The notes: a model not told the origin generated them from the sequence alone. 64,000 nt of DNA from Bacteroidales bacterium UBA5433 (GCA_002427525.1 DIRP01000018.1:1-64000), one strand, 5' to 3'; counted from the first letter of the stretch, positions 1 to 7,993 are shown. Translations and numbers: made by a program.

Positions 1-24
1 AGGTGTGGCTGGAACACCTCCTTT
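1..24 (+). rRNA. rrs: 16S ribosomal RNA, 3' end only
   Basis: The window opens inside the last bases of 16S rRNA. The conserved tail GGAACACCTCCTTT is visible, and the anti-Shine-Dalgarno CCTCCT lies at 17-22. The rest of the gene is outside the window. The exact mature 3' end is placed by analogy with other 16S genes. The anti-SD is fully complementary to the AGGAGG in the prfB frameshift site at 20326. tRNA-Ile and tRNA-Ala follow, but no 23S does. Confidence 0.9.
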
Positions 25-79
25 TTGGAGCAAGTTCTGTTACTATTCTGCTCTTACCTTCCAATCTTTTTTATTATTC

Positions 80-153
80 AGTCCCGTAGCTCAGTTGGTT
101 AGAGCACTACACTGATAATGTAGGGGTCAGCGGTTCAACTCCGCTCGGGACTA
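80..153 (+). tRNA. tRNA-Ile (GAT)
   Basis: A full cloverleaf can be folded. The 7-bp acceptor stem pairs AGTCCCG (80-86) with CGGGACT (146-152) and the discriminator is A153. The anticodon loop CTGATAA carries GAT. The T arm is a perfect 5-bp stem around TTCAACT. CCA is not encoded. It sits in the 16S-downstream spacer, the usual place for tRNA-Ile in rRNA operons. Confidence 0.97.
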
Positions 154-167
154 CTGCATAAAGCTAC

Positions 168-241
168 GGGGATATAGCTCAGTTGGCTAGAGCACCTGCT
201 TTGCAAGCAGGGGGTCGTCGGTTCGACTCCGTCTATCTCCA
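168..241 (+). tRNA. tRNA-Ala (TGC)
   Basis: The acceptor stem is GGGGATA (168-174) with TATCTCC (234-240). It includes the G3-U70 wobble, which is the identity element of alanine tRNAs. The anticodon loop TTTGCAA carries TGC and the discriminator is A241. One T-stem pair (position 50 with 64) is a T-T mismatch. CCA is not encoded. It lies 14 nt after tRNA-Ile and directly before a terminator. Confidence 0.96.
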
Positions 242-243
242 CA

Positions 244-284
244 AAAGGCGCGTTACTTTGCATGTAGCGCGCTTTTCTTTTTTT
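244..284 (+). terminator. intrinsic terminator after tRNA-Ala
   Basis: The strong stem pairs 244-256 with 264-276. Its core is GCGCGTTAC against GTAGCGCGC with one G-T pair, the loop is 7 nt, and T-rich sequence runs to 284. It begins 2 nt after tRNA-Ala, so 16S-tRNA transcription appears to end here rather than continue into a 23S gene. Confidence 0.85.
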
Positions 285-296
285 GAGCAAATTGCT

Positions 297-304
297 TAAA
301 TTTG
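297..304 (+). promoter_or_regulatory. TAnnTTTG promoter box (TAAATTTG)
   Basis: This matches the Bacteroidota -7 consensus TAnnTTTG and lies 3 nt before a GTG codon at 308. It would start transcription at or next to the regulator's start codon. No clear -33 TTTG was found at the expected distance. Confidence 0.55.
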
Positions 305-307
305 TAT

Positions 308-1396
308 GTGCAATACCTGAATACACTTATCTGGATTGGTTTTTGCCAGGCCTTGTTTGCTGCGCTACTGATGTTTACTAAAGCAGAGCGCAGTGTTTCA
401 GATAAGGTGCTTACGGCCTGGCTTGGATTGCTTGCCCTGGGGTTTCTTATTCATGGAATTTCTTTTAAACAGTATGATTTGCCTTTACTTACAGGGACAC
501 ATTTGCTATTTAATGCAGCTTTATATTTGTATGTCAAATCCCTAACCCATGCGGGATTTAAATTGAAACCCGTATACCTGCTACATTTGGTTCCTTATAT
601 AATGGTAGAAATATTCCGCCACACAATCCAGGAACCGCTACTCATCGGTACGCCTTTGGCATTTTACGGGAGCCATCTGTTCAGTTATTTATTTGCGCTT
701 TGTAACCTGGTATCGTGGTTGATCTACAGTCCCATGACTATAACCATGGTATATAATTACCGGAAAAGCCTTCAGGATAAAGTATCGAGTATTGAAAAGA
801 ATGAGAACATCCGTTGGCTGTTTATAGTTACTACTTTTTATGTGTGTTACTGTCTTGCCGGATACCTTATATCGTTGGTTGTAATTATTGCAGATAGACA
901 AACCTTGTGGCCGGCTATATATAATTTTTCGTTTCTTTTGATACTTGTCTATATGCTGAGTTTTTATGGATTAAGGCAAAAACTCATTCCGGAACGCTTG
1001 CAGGTTGATGAAGAAAAGAGAAAGTATAAAAATCCGTTGCTGAGCGATTCGGATAGAAAAAACGTGGGAGAAAAAGTACAAATGTACGTCCAGGAACATA
1101 AGGTGTATTTGAATCCGGAGTTGAATATGGATATTTTAGCTACTGAATTAGAAATACCCAAACACCATCTTACAGAAGTGTTGAATGTAGAACTGGGAAA
1201 AAATTTCTTTCAATTTATAAACTCTTTTCGTATAGAAGCTGTGAAAGAGATGCTGAAAGATCCTACTAATTACTATTCCATAGAAGCCGTTGGTTACGAA
1301 TGTGGCTTTTCCAATAAATCATCTTTCTTTAGGATTTTCAAAGAAATAGTAGGTGTTACCCCGCTGGAATACAAAAATAACGTCTCGGAATCCTGA
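308..1396 (+). CDS. membrane-bound AraC-family transcriptional regulator
   Basis: The protein is about 362 aa. The first ~225 residues hold roughly seven hydrophobic segments, starting with one at residues 4-22. A C-terminal AraC helix-turn-helix domain follows (about the last 100 residues, with the family signature near GYECGFSNKSSFFRIFKE). A membrane sensor domain probably signals to the DNA-binding domain. No upstream ATG exists. TTG (302) or GTG (308) is possible, but TTG overlaps the promoter box, so GTG is preferred. ATG at 371 would delete the first membrane segment. It lies 114 nt upstream of, and co-oriented with, the MMPL operon, which makes it the obvious candidate regulator (inference). 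Confidence 0.82.
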   Translation: MQYLNTLIWIGFCQALFAALLMFTKAERSVSDKVLTAWLGLLALGFLIHGISFKQYDLPLLTGTHLLFNAALYLYVKSLTHAGFKLKPVYLLHLVPYIMVEIFRHTIQEPLLIGTPLAFYGSHLFSYLFALCNLVSWLIYSPMTITMVYNYRKSLQDKVSSIEKNENIRWLFIVTTFYVCYCLAGYLISLVVIIADRQTLWPAIYNFSFLLILVYMLSFYGLRQKLIPERLQVDEEKRKYKNPLLSDSDRKNVGEKVQMYVQEHKVYLNPELNMDILATELEIPKHHLTEVLNVELGKNFFQFINSFRIEAVKEMLKDPTNYYSIEAVGYECGFSNKSSFFRIFKEIVGVTPLEYKNNVSES

Positions 1397-1477
1397 AAAA
1401 CACTCCATCTTTTAAAAATCATACCACAAATACGGGGATTCTTTTGAAAACAGGATGCTCAGATGCTCAATTTTCTG

Positions 1478-1485
1478 TTCTTTTG
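1478..1485 (+). promoter_or_regulatory. weak TAnnTTTG-like box (TTCTTTTG)
   Basis: One mismatch to the Bacteroidota -7 element, 25 nt upstream of the ATG at 1511, in the only gap between the regulator and the envelope operon. It is a plausible operon promoter but the match is weak. Confidence 0.35.
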
Positions 1486-1510
1486 CAGATAAATTAAAAA
1501 AACACTTATA

Positions 1511-2875
1511 ATGAAGCGCATTGCCTTTCTTTGTTTGCTAATCACGTTTACTATCGGAGCCGCAGCGCAGGATGGATTTGATGCCACGTTCAATCTGAAT
1601 GGTTACGGTAGGGCGAGTATATTTGGGGGTGGGTCTGCGTATGCCGTGTCTTCGTTGTTTTCAGAGCTGTCGTTGCAGCCGTCTGTAAAAACAAACAATG
1701 CCCTTTTAGAGTCCGATATCCGGATTCGGACAGGCATGTTTTTTAATGAAAAGAAAACGGAGCTTCAGATACGGGAATTGTATGTGGGGTACAAAAGTCG
1801 GAATTTTGATGTGTTTCTGGGAAACCAAATTGTATCCTGGGGACGTACCGAAGGATTCAGCCCCACGAATAATATTACACCGGATGATTTTTTCTTTTTG
1901 TCTTCTGACCCAAACGATCAGAAATTATCCAATTTCATGTTGAAGGTAAATTACAGGCCTGTGATTGGGATTGGGTTGGAGGTGATAGCCATACCTTTTT
2001 ACAAAATGTCAAGTTACAGGTTTGATCTGTTTGATATGAGCGGGTTTGATATGAGCGGGCTTGAACAGTTTGGTCAGTTTGATACGAGTAACATGATTGA
2101 TTTTGGCAACGACATGGTTCCGGAAAAAATTCTGGCCAACGGTTCCTATGCAGTCCGTGCAGATTTTGATTTTTCAGCGTTTGGAGGATCTGTTTCCTGG
2201 TTCAGGGGTTATGATCCGTACCACGGATTTAATGTGGTATCTGTAAACTGGGCTACGGGACAGCCTGTAGTTCGCATTTCATCCATGCCGTATTTGAAAA
2301 ATTCCTTTGGAGCAGACCTGGCTGCCCCCTTGGGGAACGTAGTAATTTTAAGAGCCGAGGCGGCGTACAACCACACAAAAAATCCGAACAACAATATGTA
2401 TATACCCAATCCGGATATAAGCTATGTGGTGGGATTGGAAACAAATCTGTGGGGTTTTATGATTATAGGCCAGTACATTGGGAAATATACGTTTAACTAT
2501 TCGCCGTTAATCCAACCCGTTCTCCCGTCCGGGGGCAGTGCGGCAGAGCTTTTGCAGTATGCAGAAGATATGATTGATTACGAAAACAGAATGTTTAACC
2601 GCAAGGTGTTCAACCAGCAGGAGAAGACCAATCATGCTGCTTTTCTTACCGTTACGCGCTCTTTTGCTTACGATGTGCTTTCGGCAGAATGTACGGCTTT
2701 TTATAATTTTACATCTAACGAATGGTTTATAAGGCCAAAATTGAGCTGGAGAATTTCAGACGCCCTGATGGTTGCGGCCGGAGGCAATTACATGCGAGGG
2801 GGAGAAAAAACTTTATATGGTTATTCATCTGCCATACTTAACGGCGCTTATGCAGAACTAAAAATTATTTTTTAA
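1511..2875 (+). CDS. outer-membrane beta-barrel protein (DUF1302-like)
   Basis: 454 aa with a cleavable signal peptide (residues 1-20, ending AAAQ) and no later hydrophobic helix. The rest alternates short beta-type stretches, and the protein ends in an aromatic residue (KIIF), as outer-membrane barrels do. The stretch near residues 95-120 (FLGNQIVSWGRTEGFSPTNN) resembles DUF1302 barrels, which are encoded beside MMPL pumps and LolA-like proteins in other phyla. It is the first gene of a four-gene operon; the next gene starts 3 nt after its stop. Likely role: the outer-membrane part of a trans-envelope pathway for a hydrophobic substrate. The substrate is not indicated by the sequence. Residues 175-200 hold a small FDMSG-type repeat. 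Confidence 0.75.
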   Translation: MKRIAFLCLLITFTIGAAAQDGFDATFNLNGYGRASIFGGGSAYAVSSLFSELSLQPSVKTNNALLESDIRIRTGMFFNEKKTELQIRELYVGYKSRNFDVFLGNQIVSWGRTEGFSPTNNITPDDFFFLSSDPNDQKLSNFMLKVNYRPVIGIGLEVIAIPFYKMSSYRFDLFDMSGFDMSGLEQFGQFDTSNMIDFGNDMVPEKILANGSYAVRADFDFSAFGGSVSWFRGYDPYHGFNVVSVNWATGQPVVRISSMPYLKNSFGADLAAPLGNVVILRAEAAYNHTKNPNNNMYIPNPDISYVVGLETNLWGFMIIGQYIGKYTFNYSPLIQPVLPSGGSAAELLQYAEDMIDYENRMFNRKVFNQQEKTNHAAFLTVTRSFAYDVLSAECTAFYNFTSNEWFIRPKLSWRISDALMVAAGGNYMRGGEKTLYGYSSAILNGAYAELKIIF

Positions 2876-2878
2876 TAC

Positions 2879-5158
2879 ATGGAAAAACCAAGATTCATCA
2901 TCAAATACAGATGGCATATTGTAATTGCCACCTTACTTGTAGTACTTGTTAGTATTATTCCTATTCTTCATATCACGGTAAATCCCGACTTGGAATCGTA
3001 CTTAGATACTTCCATGCCTTCCAGGGAAAACAACCTGAAAATCAACGAGATTTTCGGAAACGAAGAACTGTTGCTTGTTGTTTTCCAGACCTCCGATGTG
3101 CTTCAAGAGAATACATTGAACAGAATCAGTCAAATAGCAGAAGCGTTTTCTGATATGCCTGAGTTCAATCGTGTTTATTCTTTGTTTCAGGGCAAAGACA
3201 TCCGGTCGGAAGACGGCAGTATGGTGGTTAATCCGGTAGTGGAAACCATTCCTGTAACGGAAAATGAACGGGATGCGCTACGGGAATCCATACGCTCCAA
3301 CGACTTGGTTTACAAAGTAGTAATTTCAGAAGATTTTAAAAATGCCATCATCATACTGGGAGCAGACAAGACCGTACAGGACGATTACCAGTTGGCTTTG
3401 GTCAAAGAAACATTAGAACAGTATCCGGGAGACGAAATAACCTATATAACCGGTAACCCCTATTTAAGAGCCGAGGCCGAGGAAAAAATCGGACGTGATA
3501 TCATGTTATTATTACCTCTTGCGCTGCTGTTAATGTTTGTAATTCTGTTTGTTTCTTTCAGAGAAATAAGAAGCGTATTGCTGCCTTTTTCTGTAGTACT
3601 TTTTTCTACGATTGTGTCGTTGGCCCTTATTCCTGTTTTTGGATGGGAGCTAAGTCTGATAGGAGTGCTTATACCTGTTATGATGATTGCCATAGCCAAC
3701 AATTACGGTGTGTACTTCATAGCCCGTTACCAGGACCTGCGCGCCTCGTCTCCGGAGCTTACTCCACCGGAACTGGCTGTTAAAACAACAGATTATCTGG
3801 TTACTCCTGTTTTGTTGTGCGGATTGACTACCATTGTAGGTGTCATGGGACTGCTGGCGCACCTGTTCCAACCGGCACGTCAGATGGGTGTTGTAACAGC
3901 CATAGGTATTGCCTGTGCTTTGCTCTTGAGTTTACTTTTTATCCCGGCCTTATTGTCTTTACTCAAAAAGGGGAAAATCCACAAAGATTTGCAGGATGGG
4001 TCCCGGGGCTTCTTCCCCAGGATTTTGGAGCGAACAGGAACAAGAATAATCCATCATCCCAAAAAAATCATTGCGGGTTTTGGTATTTTTGTGTTGCTCT
4101 GTGCCGTGGGGTTATTTTTCTTTAAACTGGCCCCCAATTCCAATGAGGTTTTACCAAAAAGCCATCCATTCAACCGGGCTATTCAGGTAATGGATGAACA
4201 GTTTGGCGGAAGCAAATCGTTCAATATTATGTTTGAGGCAGATGTGACAGACCCGGTGTTCCTGCACAACCTGGACAGGTACGAACAAGAGCTTAAAAAT
4301 ACACCCGGTGTAGGTGCTGTAAGCTCGCTGGCGACTGTCATACGGGAAATCAGTAAAGCGTTGAACGATTCCACAGAAGCCGGTTATGACTGTATACCGG
4401 ATAGCAGAGAAGCTATTGCTCAATACCTGGAATTGTATACCATGAGCGGAGATCCGGAAGACCTGGAACAAATGGTTGACTTTGATTTTACCCACACGTT
4501 GCTAACGATTCAATTTGGCGAAACCAGTATAAAAGAAATACAAAATCTGGTACAAAAAATTGAAGAAATGGCCGGAGAAGATAACCTGAAACCGGTTATT
4601 GGCGGATTTACTATGACAGATAAAGACATCAGCGAATCTGTAAAAACAGGTCAGATTTACTCTTTACTGGTGGCTTTCGTAGCCATTCTCATTTTACTAA
4701 GCCTTATTTTCAAAAGTATAAAAGCCGGCCTTATAGGTAGTATCCCCTTGGCATTTGCTGTAGTGTGCACTTTTGGTATTATGGGATGGCTGGGTATTGA
4801 GCTGAACATTGTAACGGCTCTGCTTTCTTCCATATCCATTGGCCTGGGGGTAGATTTTACTATCCATATTTTTTGGCGCATTAAATGGGAATTGGCGCAC
4901 GGAAACAATTACGAGCGTAGTATTACAGCTACCCTTAAGACTATTGGCAGGGGAATTATCATTAACGCAAGTTCTGTTATGATGGGTTTTGCCGTACTTT
5001 TCCTTTCGGCCTTTCCTTTCATACGTTCCTTTGCTTTTTTGATTATCATTTCGCTTTTCTTCTGTCTGGTTTCCGCTTTAGTTCTTATTCCCGCTATATG
5101 TTATCTCTTTAGACCTAAATTTTTAGAAAACAATACAACTAAAATAATACAAATATGA
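2879..5158 (+). CDS. MMPL/RND-family transporter
   Basis: 759 aa with the two-fold RND layout: one N-terminal membrane helix (about 12-32), a periplasmic domain, a block of about five or six helices (near 215-365), another single helix (near 395), a second periplasmic domain and a final helix block (about 595-750). MMPL proteins are proton-driven exporters of lipids and other hydrophobic molecules across the inner membrane. The size fits the three-component-free MMPL class rather than the ~1,050-aa HAE1 drug pumps. The stop overlaps the next start by 4 nt (ATGA). Partners are the barrel upstream and the LolA-like carrier downstream. Confidence 0.88.
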   Translation: MEKPRFIIKYRWHIVIATLLVVLVSIIPILHITVNPDLESYLDTSMPSRENNLKINEIFGNEELLLVVFQTSDVLQENTLNRISQIAEAFSDMPEFNRVYSLFQGKDIRSEDGSMVVNPVVETIPVTENERDALRESIRSNDLVYKVVISEDFKNAIIILGADKTVQDDYQLALVKETLEQYPGDEITYITGNPYLRAEAEEKIGRDIMLLLPLALLLMFVILFVSFREIRSVLLPFSVVLFSTIVSLALIPVFGWELSLIGVLIPVMMIAIANNYGVYFIARYQDLRASSPELTPPELAVKTTDYLVTPVLLCGLTTIVGVMGLLAHLFQPARQMGVVTAIGIACALLLSLLFIPALLSLLKKGKIHKDLQDGSRGFFPRILERTGTRIIHHPKKIIAGFGIFVLLCAVGLFFFKLAPNSNEVLPKSHPFNRAIQVMDEQFGGSKSFNIMFEADVTDPVFLHNLDRYEQELKNTPGVGAVSSLATVIREISKALNDSTEAGYDCIPDSREAIAQYLELYTMSGDPEDLEQMVDFDFTHTLLTIQFGETSIKEIQNLVQKIEEMAGEDNLKPVIGGFTMTDKDISESVKTGQIYSLLVAFVAILILLSLIFKSIKAGLIGSIPLAFAVVCTFGIMGWLGIELNIVTALLSSISIGLGVDFTIHIFWRIKWELAHGNNYERSITATLKTIGRGIIINASSVMMGFAVLFLSAFPFIRSFAFLIIISLFFCLVSALVLIPAICYLFRPKFLENNTTKIIQI

Positions 5159-5931
5159 AACGCACGGTTTTTATGTCCATGACGACTTTAGGGTTACTTT
5201 TTTTCAGTTGTGGGCTTTTTGCCCAGTCGGCAGAACAGATTAGAAAAAAAGCAGCCGATGTGGTTGATCTTTCCTCTATGACTATGGATTTTACCATAAA
5301 CATTCGTGACGGAAAGGGAAGTGAGCGGGTAAGGCAACTTACCATGATAACCGGCAGGTTTAACGACGTTACTAAAACGCTGATTCGCTTTACGGCACCG
5401 TCAGATGTAAAAGGTACAGCCTTGTTAATATTCGATTACGAAGAGAAAGAGGATGATATGTGGATCTACATGCCGGCTTTAAAGAAAGTTCGCAGGATTA
5501 TCAGTTCAGAAAAAGGTAAAAGCTTTATGGGCTCAGAATTTACAAATGCAGACATGAGCAAACCCAACCATGCAGACTTTCATTACGAACTGAAAGGGTC
5601 CGAGACGTACGAAGGTCGGGAATGCTGGATTGTTCAGGCAGAGGGAAAGGATCAGGCTATCAAAAAAGCTAACGGATACAGCAGGTCTGTGAACTATATA
5701 GATAAGGAGACCTACCTGTGTTATAAAACAGAATACTACGATTCTTCCGATAACCTGCACAGGGTTATGATTGCGTCTGATTTTAAAAAAATCACAGCAA
5801 CCTCTTATTTTGCCTACCACACCAGCATGGAGAATGTAAAGAACGGCCGGATATCAGAAATGGTGGTAAATAACCTGGAAACAGGGAAAAAATACCGGGA
5901 AGACTTGTTCTCTCCCAATGCCCTACAGTAA
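5155..5931 (+). CDS. LolA-like outer-membrane lipoprotein-sorting protein
   Basis: 258 aa with a signal peptide (about residues 1-23). The mature part matches the LolA-like fold family usually encoded with MMPL pumps: a TMDFTINIRDGKG-type first strand, a DMWIYMPALKKVRRI strand and a C-terminal NLETGKKYREDLFS ending. LolA-type half-barrels carry acyl chains through the periplasm. Here it probably shuttles the pump's cargo towards the 1511-2875 barrel (inference). It overlaps the pump gene by 4 nt and the next gene by 1 nt (TAATG), so translational coupling across the operon is likely. Confidence 0.8.
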   Translation: MKRTVFMSMTTLGLLFFSCGLFAQSAEQIRKKAADVVDLSSMTMDFTINIRDGKGSERVRQLTMITGRFNDVTKTLIRFTAPSDVKGTALLIFDYEEKEDDMWIYMPALKKVRRIISSEKGKSFMGSEFTNADMSKPNHADFHYELKGSETYEGRECWIVQAEGKDQAIKKANGYSRSVNYIDKETYLCYKTEYYDSSDNLHRVMIASDFKKITATSYFAYHTSMENVKNGRISEMVVNNLETGKKYREDLFSPNALQ

Positions 5932-6374
5932 TGAAAATTATTGCGCCAATTCGTCTGCTGGCTTTTCTGATATTGGTTAGCGTGATCATACCGCTTAATG
6001 CCCAGGTACTGGATGTTATCATTACAGATATTCGGAATACGGATGGGCGTTTGTGCATTGCTATTTTTGATAACAACTTGGATTACCAAAATGAAACCGC
6101 TTTGTTAACAGCGTACATTGATAAGGAAACCTTGTTGAGTGATACGGCACACATAGAGATTCCCATTTGGCCCGGGACGTTCGGCATTTCTGTATTGGAC
6201 GATGAAGACGGCGATGAGAAAATGCGGTTTAGTTTTTGGGGAATTCCACGGGAAGGTTTCGGGTTTTCAAACTATGTCCTTAAAAGCTCCAGAAGGCCGC
6301 AGTTTGATGATTTTTCATTCTCGGTTAATGAAAATGAAAAAGTTGCCGTTTCTGTTAAAATGAAATATTTCTGA
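5931..6374 (+). CDS. DUF2141 family secreted protein
   Basis: 147 aa with a signal peptide ending near LNAQ (residue 25). The mature domain has the DUF2141 pattern: an N-terminal NTDGRLCIAIF strand, then a GTFGISVLDDEDGDEKM loop with acidic residues and a GIPREGFGFSNY segment. DUF2141 proteins are small periplasmic or surface beta-sandwich proteins of unknown function. It is the last gene of the MMPL operon, and its TGA is immediately followed by the stop codon of the convergent gene, leaving no room for a terminator. Confidence 0.85.
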   Translation: MKIIAPIRLLAFLILVSVIIPLNAQVLDVIITDIRNTDGRLCIAIFDNNLDYQNETALLTAYIDKETLLSDTAHIEIPIWPGTFGISVLDDEDGDEKMRFSFWGIPREGFGFSNYVLKSSRRPQFDDFSFSVNENEKVAVSVKMKYF

Positions 6375-7151
6375 TTAAAGAAGCCGTCGTTCTTCTGCGG
6401 AATAGAGTATCTTTTCCAAAACAGGCCGTAGGGAATCTTTGAAAACATAAATCAGGAACAGAAACAAAACCAAAACCAGCAGAACCACCAGGAAAACCAC
6501 CAGGCCCCGGGGGACACGCCGTGGCGTATTTCCCGTTTCTTGCCGAGGCGTCGCTTCGCTTCCGTCTGCAGTTTTGCTTCCGTCTGCAGTTTTGCTTCCG
6601 TCTGCCGTTCCGCTCTCTTCTGCTGCACCGTTTTTGTCTGCTGCTCTTTCAACATCGGGTACGGCCTCGGCTTGTATTACGGATCCGTCCGGTTCTTCTA
6701 TTCCTTCTTCCGGCTGCGGGTCCAAAGTCGCACAGTTGATTCTTGACGGTGTGGAGAGCGGACTCATGGACAAAGGTACCAGCCCAAATCCTCCGGGGTT
6801 CACGGAAACATTTTTGTCCATCACAAAAAAAACATCTCCTTCACGTGTCCGCCTTAATTTTCCAAAGCCATCCAGGGTAACTGATTTTTCCCGTACCAGT
6901 TTTTTGGAGACCTCTGAAAGCAAGGCCTCTAATGCATCGGGGTCTCCGTATACTTTCTCTAGCAAGCCATCGTTCCAGGTTTCGCTTTCTTTAAAAGAAA
7001 TCCGCCTTCCCGGAGGTAGTAGTACGTGAAGGTTGTGGGTAAGTGTGGCCGGGGTGTCTTCTGCCATGAAACTTCCCATGTTTCCCAGGGAAACGCGGTT
7101 ATGCGTGCGGAGCAATTCTATACAATGGGATGCAAGTAAGGATGTGTCCAT
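6375..7151 (-). CDS. membrane-anchored HU-CCDC81-domain protein
   Basis: 258 aa. Residues 1-125 look like the two tandem HU-CCDC81 modules of Bacteroidota proteins (short helices, then the GFGKLRRTREGDVFFV beta region). A low-complexity acidic linker follows (about 145-210, including three DGSKTA-like repeats), then one strong transmembrane helix (about 217-237) and a 20-residue basic tail. Related proteins usually carry a C-terminal SPOR domain; none is present here. The N-terminal domain should face the cytoplasm, so it could tether DNA or protein at the membrane (inference). Its promoter box is 8 nt upstream of the ATG. Confidence 0.72.
   Translation of the reverse strand: MDTSLLASHCIELLRTHNRVSLGNMGSFMAEDTPATLTHNLHVLLPPGRRISFKESETWNDGLLEKVYGDPDALEALLSEVSKKLVREKSVTLDGFGKLRRTREGDVFFVMDKNVSVNPGGFGLVPLSMSPLSTPSRINCATLDPQPEEGIEEPDGSVIQAEAVPDVERAADKNGAAEESGTADGSKTADGSKTADGSEATPRQETGNTPRRVPRGLVVFLVVLLVLVLFLFLIYVFKDSLRPVLEKILYSAEERRLL
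6559..6605. repeat. 18-bp tandem repeat, 2.6 copies
   Basis: The unit CTTCCGTCTGCAGTTTTG repeats in the linker of the HU-CCDC81 gene and encodes DGSKTA repeats. The unit is a multiple of three, so copy-number change keeps the frame. Confidence 0.9.
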
Positions 7152-7159
7152 AAGTCGGA

Positions 7160-7167
7160 CAAATTTA
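7160..7167 (-). promoter_or_regulatory. TAnnTTTG promoter box for the HU-CCDC81 gene
   Basis: On the minus strand this reads TAAATTTG, followed by 8 nt and the ATG. It gives a very short leader. Confidence 0.55.
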
Positions 7168-7185
7168 CACTTTTTTTGAAAAGAT

Positions 7186-7217
7186 TTTGCTCTTTCAGGA
7201 AAAACCGTTTATATTTG
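7186..7217 (+). promoter_or_regulatory. promoter of tRNA-Asn
   Basis: TTTG at 7186-7189 and TATATTTG at 7210-7217 are separated by 20 nt. This matches the Bacteroidota -33/-7 arrangement and is the clearest two-box promoter in the window. The tRNA begins 15 nt downstream. Confidence 0.8.
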
Positions 7218-7232
7218 CACTCCTTAAAACAT

Positions 7233-7306
7233 TCCTCATTAGCTCAGTTGGTTAGAGCACCTGACTGTTAATCAGGGGGTCCAAGGTTCAAGTCCTTGAT
7301 GAGGAG
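7233..7306 (+). tRNA. tRNA-Asn (GTT)
   Basis: The acceptor stem pairs TCCTCAT (7233-7239) with ATGAGGA (7299-7305) and the discriminator is G7306. The anticodon loop CTGTTAA carries GTT. All stems are intact and CCA is not encoded. It is a single-gene transcript between its own promoter and terminator. Confidence 0.97.
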
Positions 7307-7333
7307 CAGTTTATAAAATCGAAGAATGTAGTC

Positions 7334-7372
7334 AAAAGAGCACTTGCAACCTAAGCTGCAAGTGCTCTTTTT
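7334..7372. terminator. bidirectional intrinsic terminator
   Basis: A perfect 15-bp stem pairs 7334-7348 with 7357-7371 around an 8-nt loop, with T tracts on both strands. It serves tRNA-Asn on the plus strand and mntP on the minus strand, whose stop codon begins at 7375. Confidence 0.9.
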
Positions 7373-7945
7373 CTAAACGGTAAAAATAAGATTCGGACTC
7401 AGGTGTTCAATCAGGATTTTTAATCCTATCAGGAACAAAATGATGCCACCAATACGTTCTGCCCACGTGCTATAACGGTTGCCAAAGAGATAACCCAGGC
7501 GAACACCTATAACGGAAAGCACGAAGGTGACTACCCCAATCAGAAGTACGGCTGTGACTATATTGACTTCTGTAAACCCCAGGGTAATACCAACAGCCAG
7601 TGCGTCTATGCTGGTTGCTATCGCCAACACCAACATGGAGCGGATTCCAAAGGAACAATTTACCTCTCTGTTGCACCGGAAAGAGTCCAGCACCATTTTA
7701 CCTCCAATAAATCCAAGAAGGCCAAAAGCAATCCAGTGGTCAACAGCCTGGATTATATGATGAAAACTGTGTCCGGCATGGTATCCTATAAGGGGCATAA
7801 TGGCTTGAAATCCCCCAAAATAAAGACCGGCTTTAAGGGCATTTGTCCATTTCATTTTGGGCTGTTCCATGCCTTTGCATACAGATACTGCAAAAGCGTC
7901 CATGGCCAGGCCAATGGATAAAAAAACAAGATTCAGTATACTCAA
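7373..7945 (-). CDS. mntP: manganese efflux pump MntP
   Basis: 190 aa, six hydrophobic segments in two related halves. Each half carries the family's conserved aspartate motif: GLAMDAFAVSV near residue 13 and ATSIDALAVGI near residue 113. MntP exports Mn2+ across the inner membrane. The start is TTG: the family N-terminus aligns exactly there and no in-frame ATG or GTG exists just upstream. The 48-nt gap to the next gene holds a TAnnTTTG box but is far too short for a yybP-ykoY manganese riboswitch, which often controls this gene elsewhere. Confidence 0.93.
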   Translation of the reverse strand: MSILNLVFLSIGLAMDAFAVSVCKGMEQPKMKWTNALKAGLYFGGFQAIMPLIGYHAGHSFHHIIQAVDHWIAFGLLGFIGGKMVLDSFRCNREVNCSFGIRSMLVLAIATSIDALAVGITLGFTEVNIVTAVLLIGVVTFVLSVIGVRLGYLFGNRYSTWAERIGGIILFLIGLKILIEHLSPNLIFTV

Positions 7946-7972
7946 AAAAATTGCATTTTTGATTAAGGTTCA

Positions 7973-7980
7973 CAAAGATA
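7973..7980 (-). promoter_or_regulatory. TAnnTTTG promoter box for mntP
   Basis: Reads TATCTTTG on the minus strand, 27 nt upstream of the TTG start. Confidence 0.6.
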
Positions 7981-7993
7981 AACAAAAACGGCG

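Noticed and set aside
135..326. 63-codon minus-strand frame near the window start
   Set aside because: It runs antisense across both tRNAs and the terminator hairpin.
6521..7029. Several plus-strand frames opposite the HU-CCDC81 gene
   Set aside because: They are antisense translations of its repeat linker and domain; the minus-strand frame has the promoter, domain and membrane helix.
7946..7993. Manganese (yybP-ykoY) riboswitch upstream of mntP
   Set aside because: The gap is only 48 nt and already contains the promoter box.
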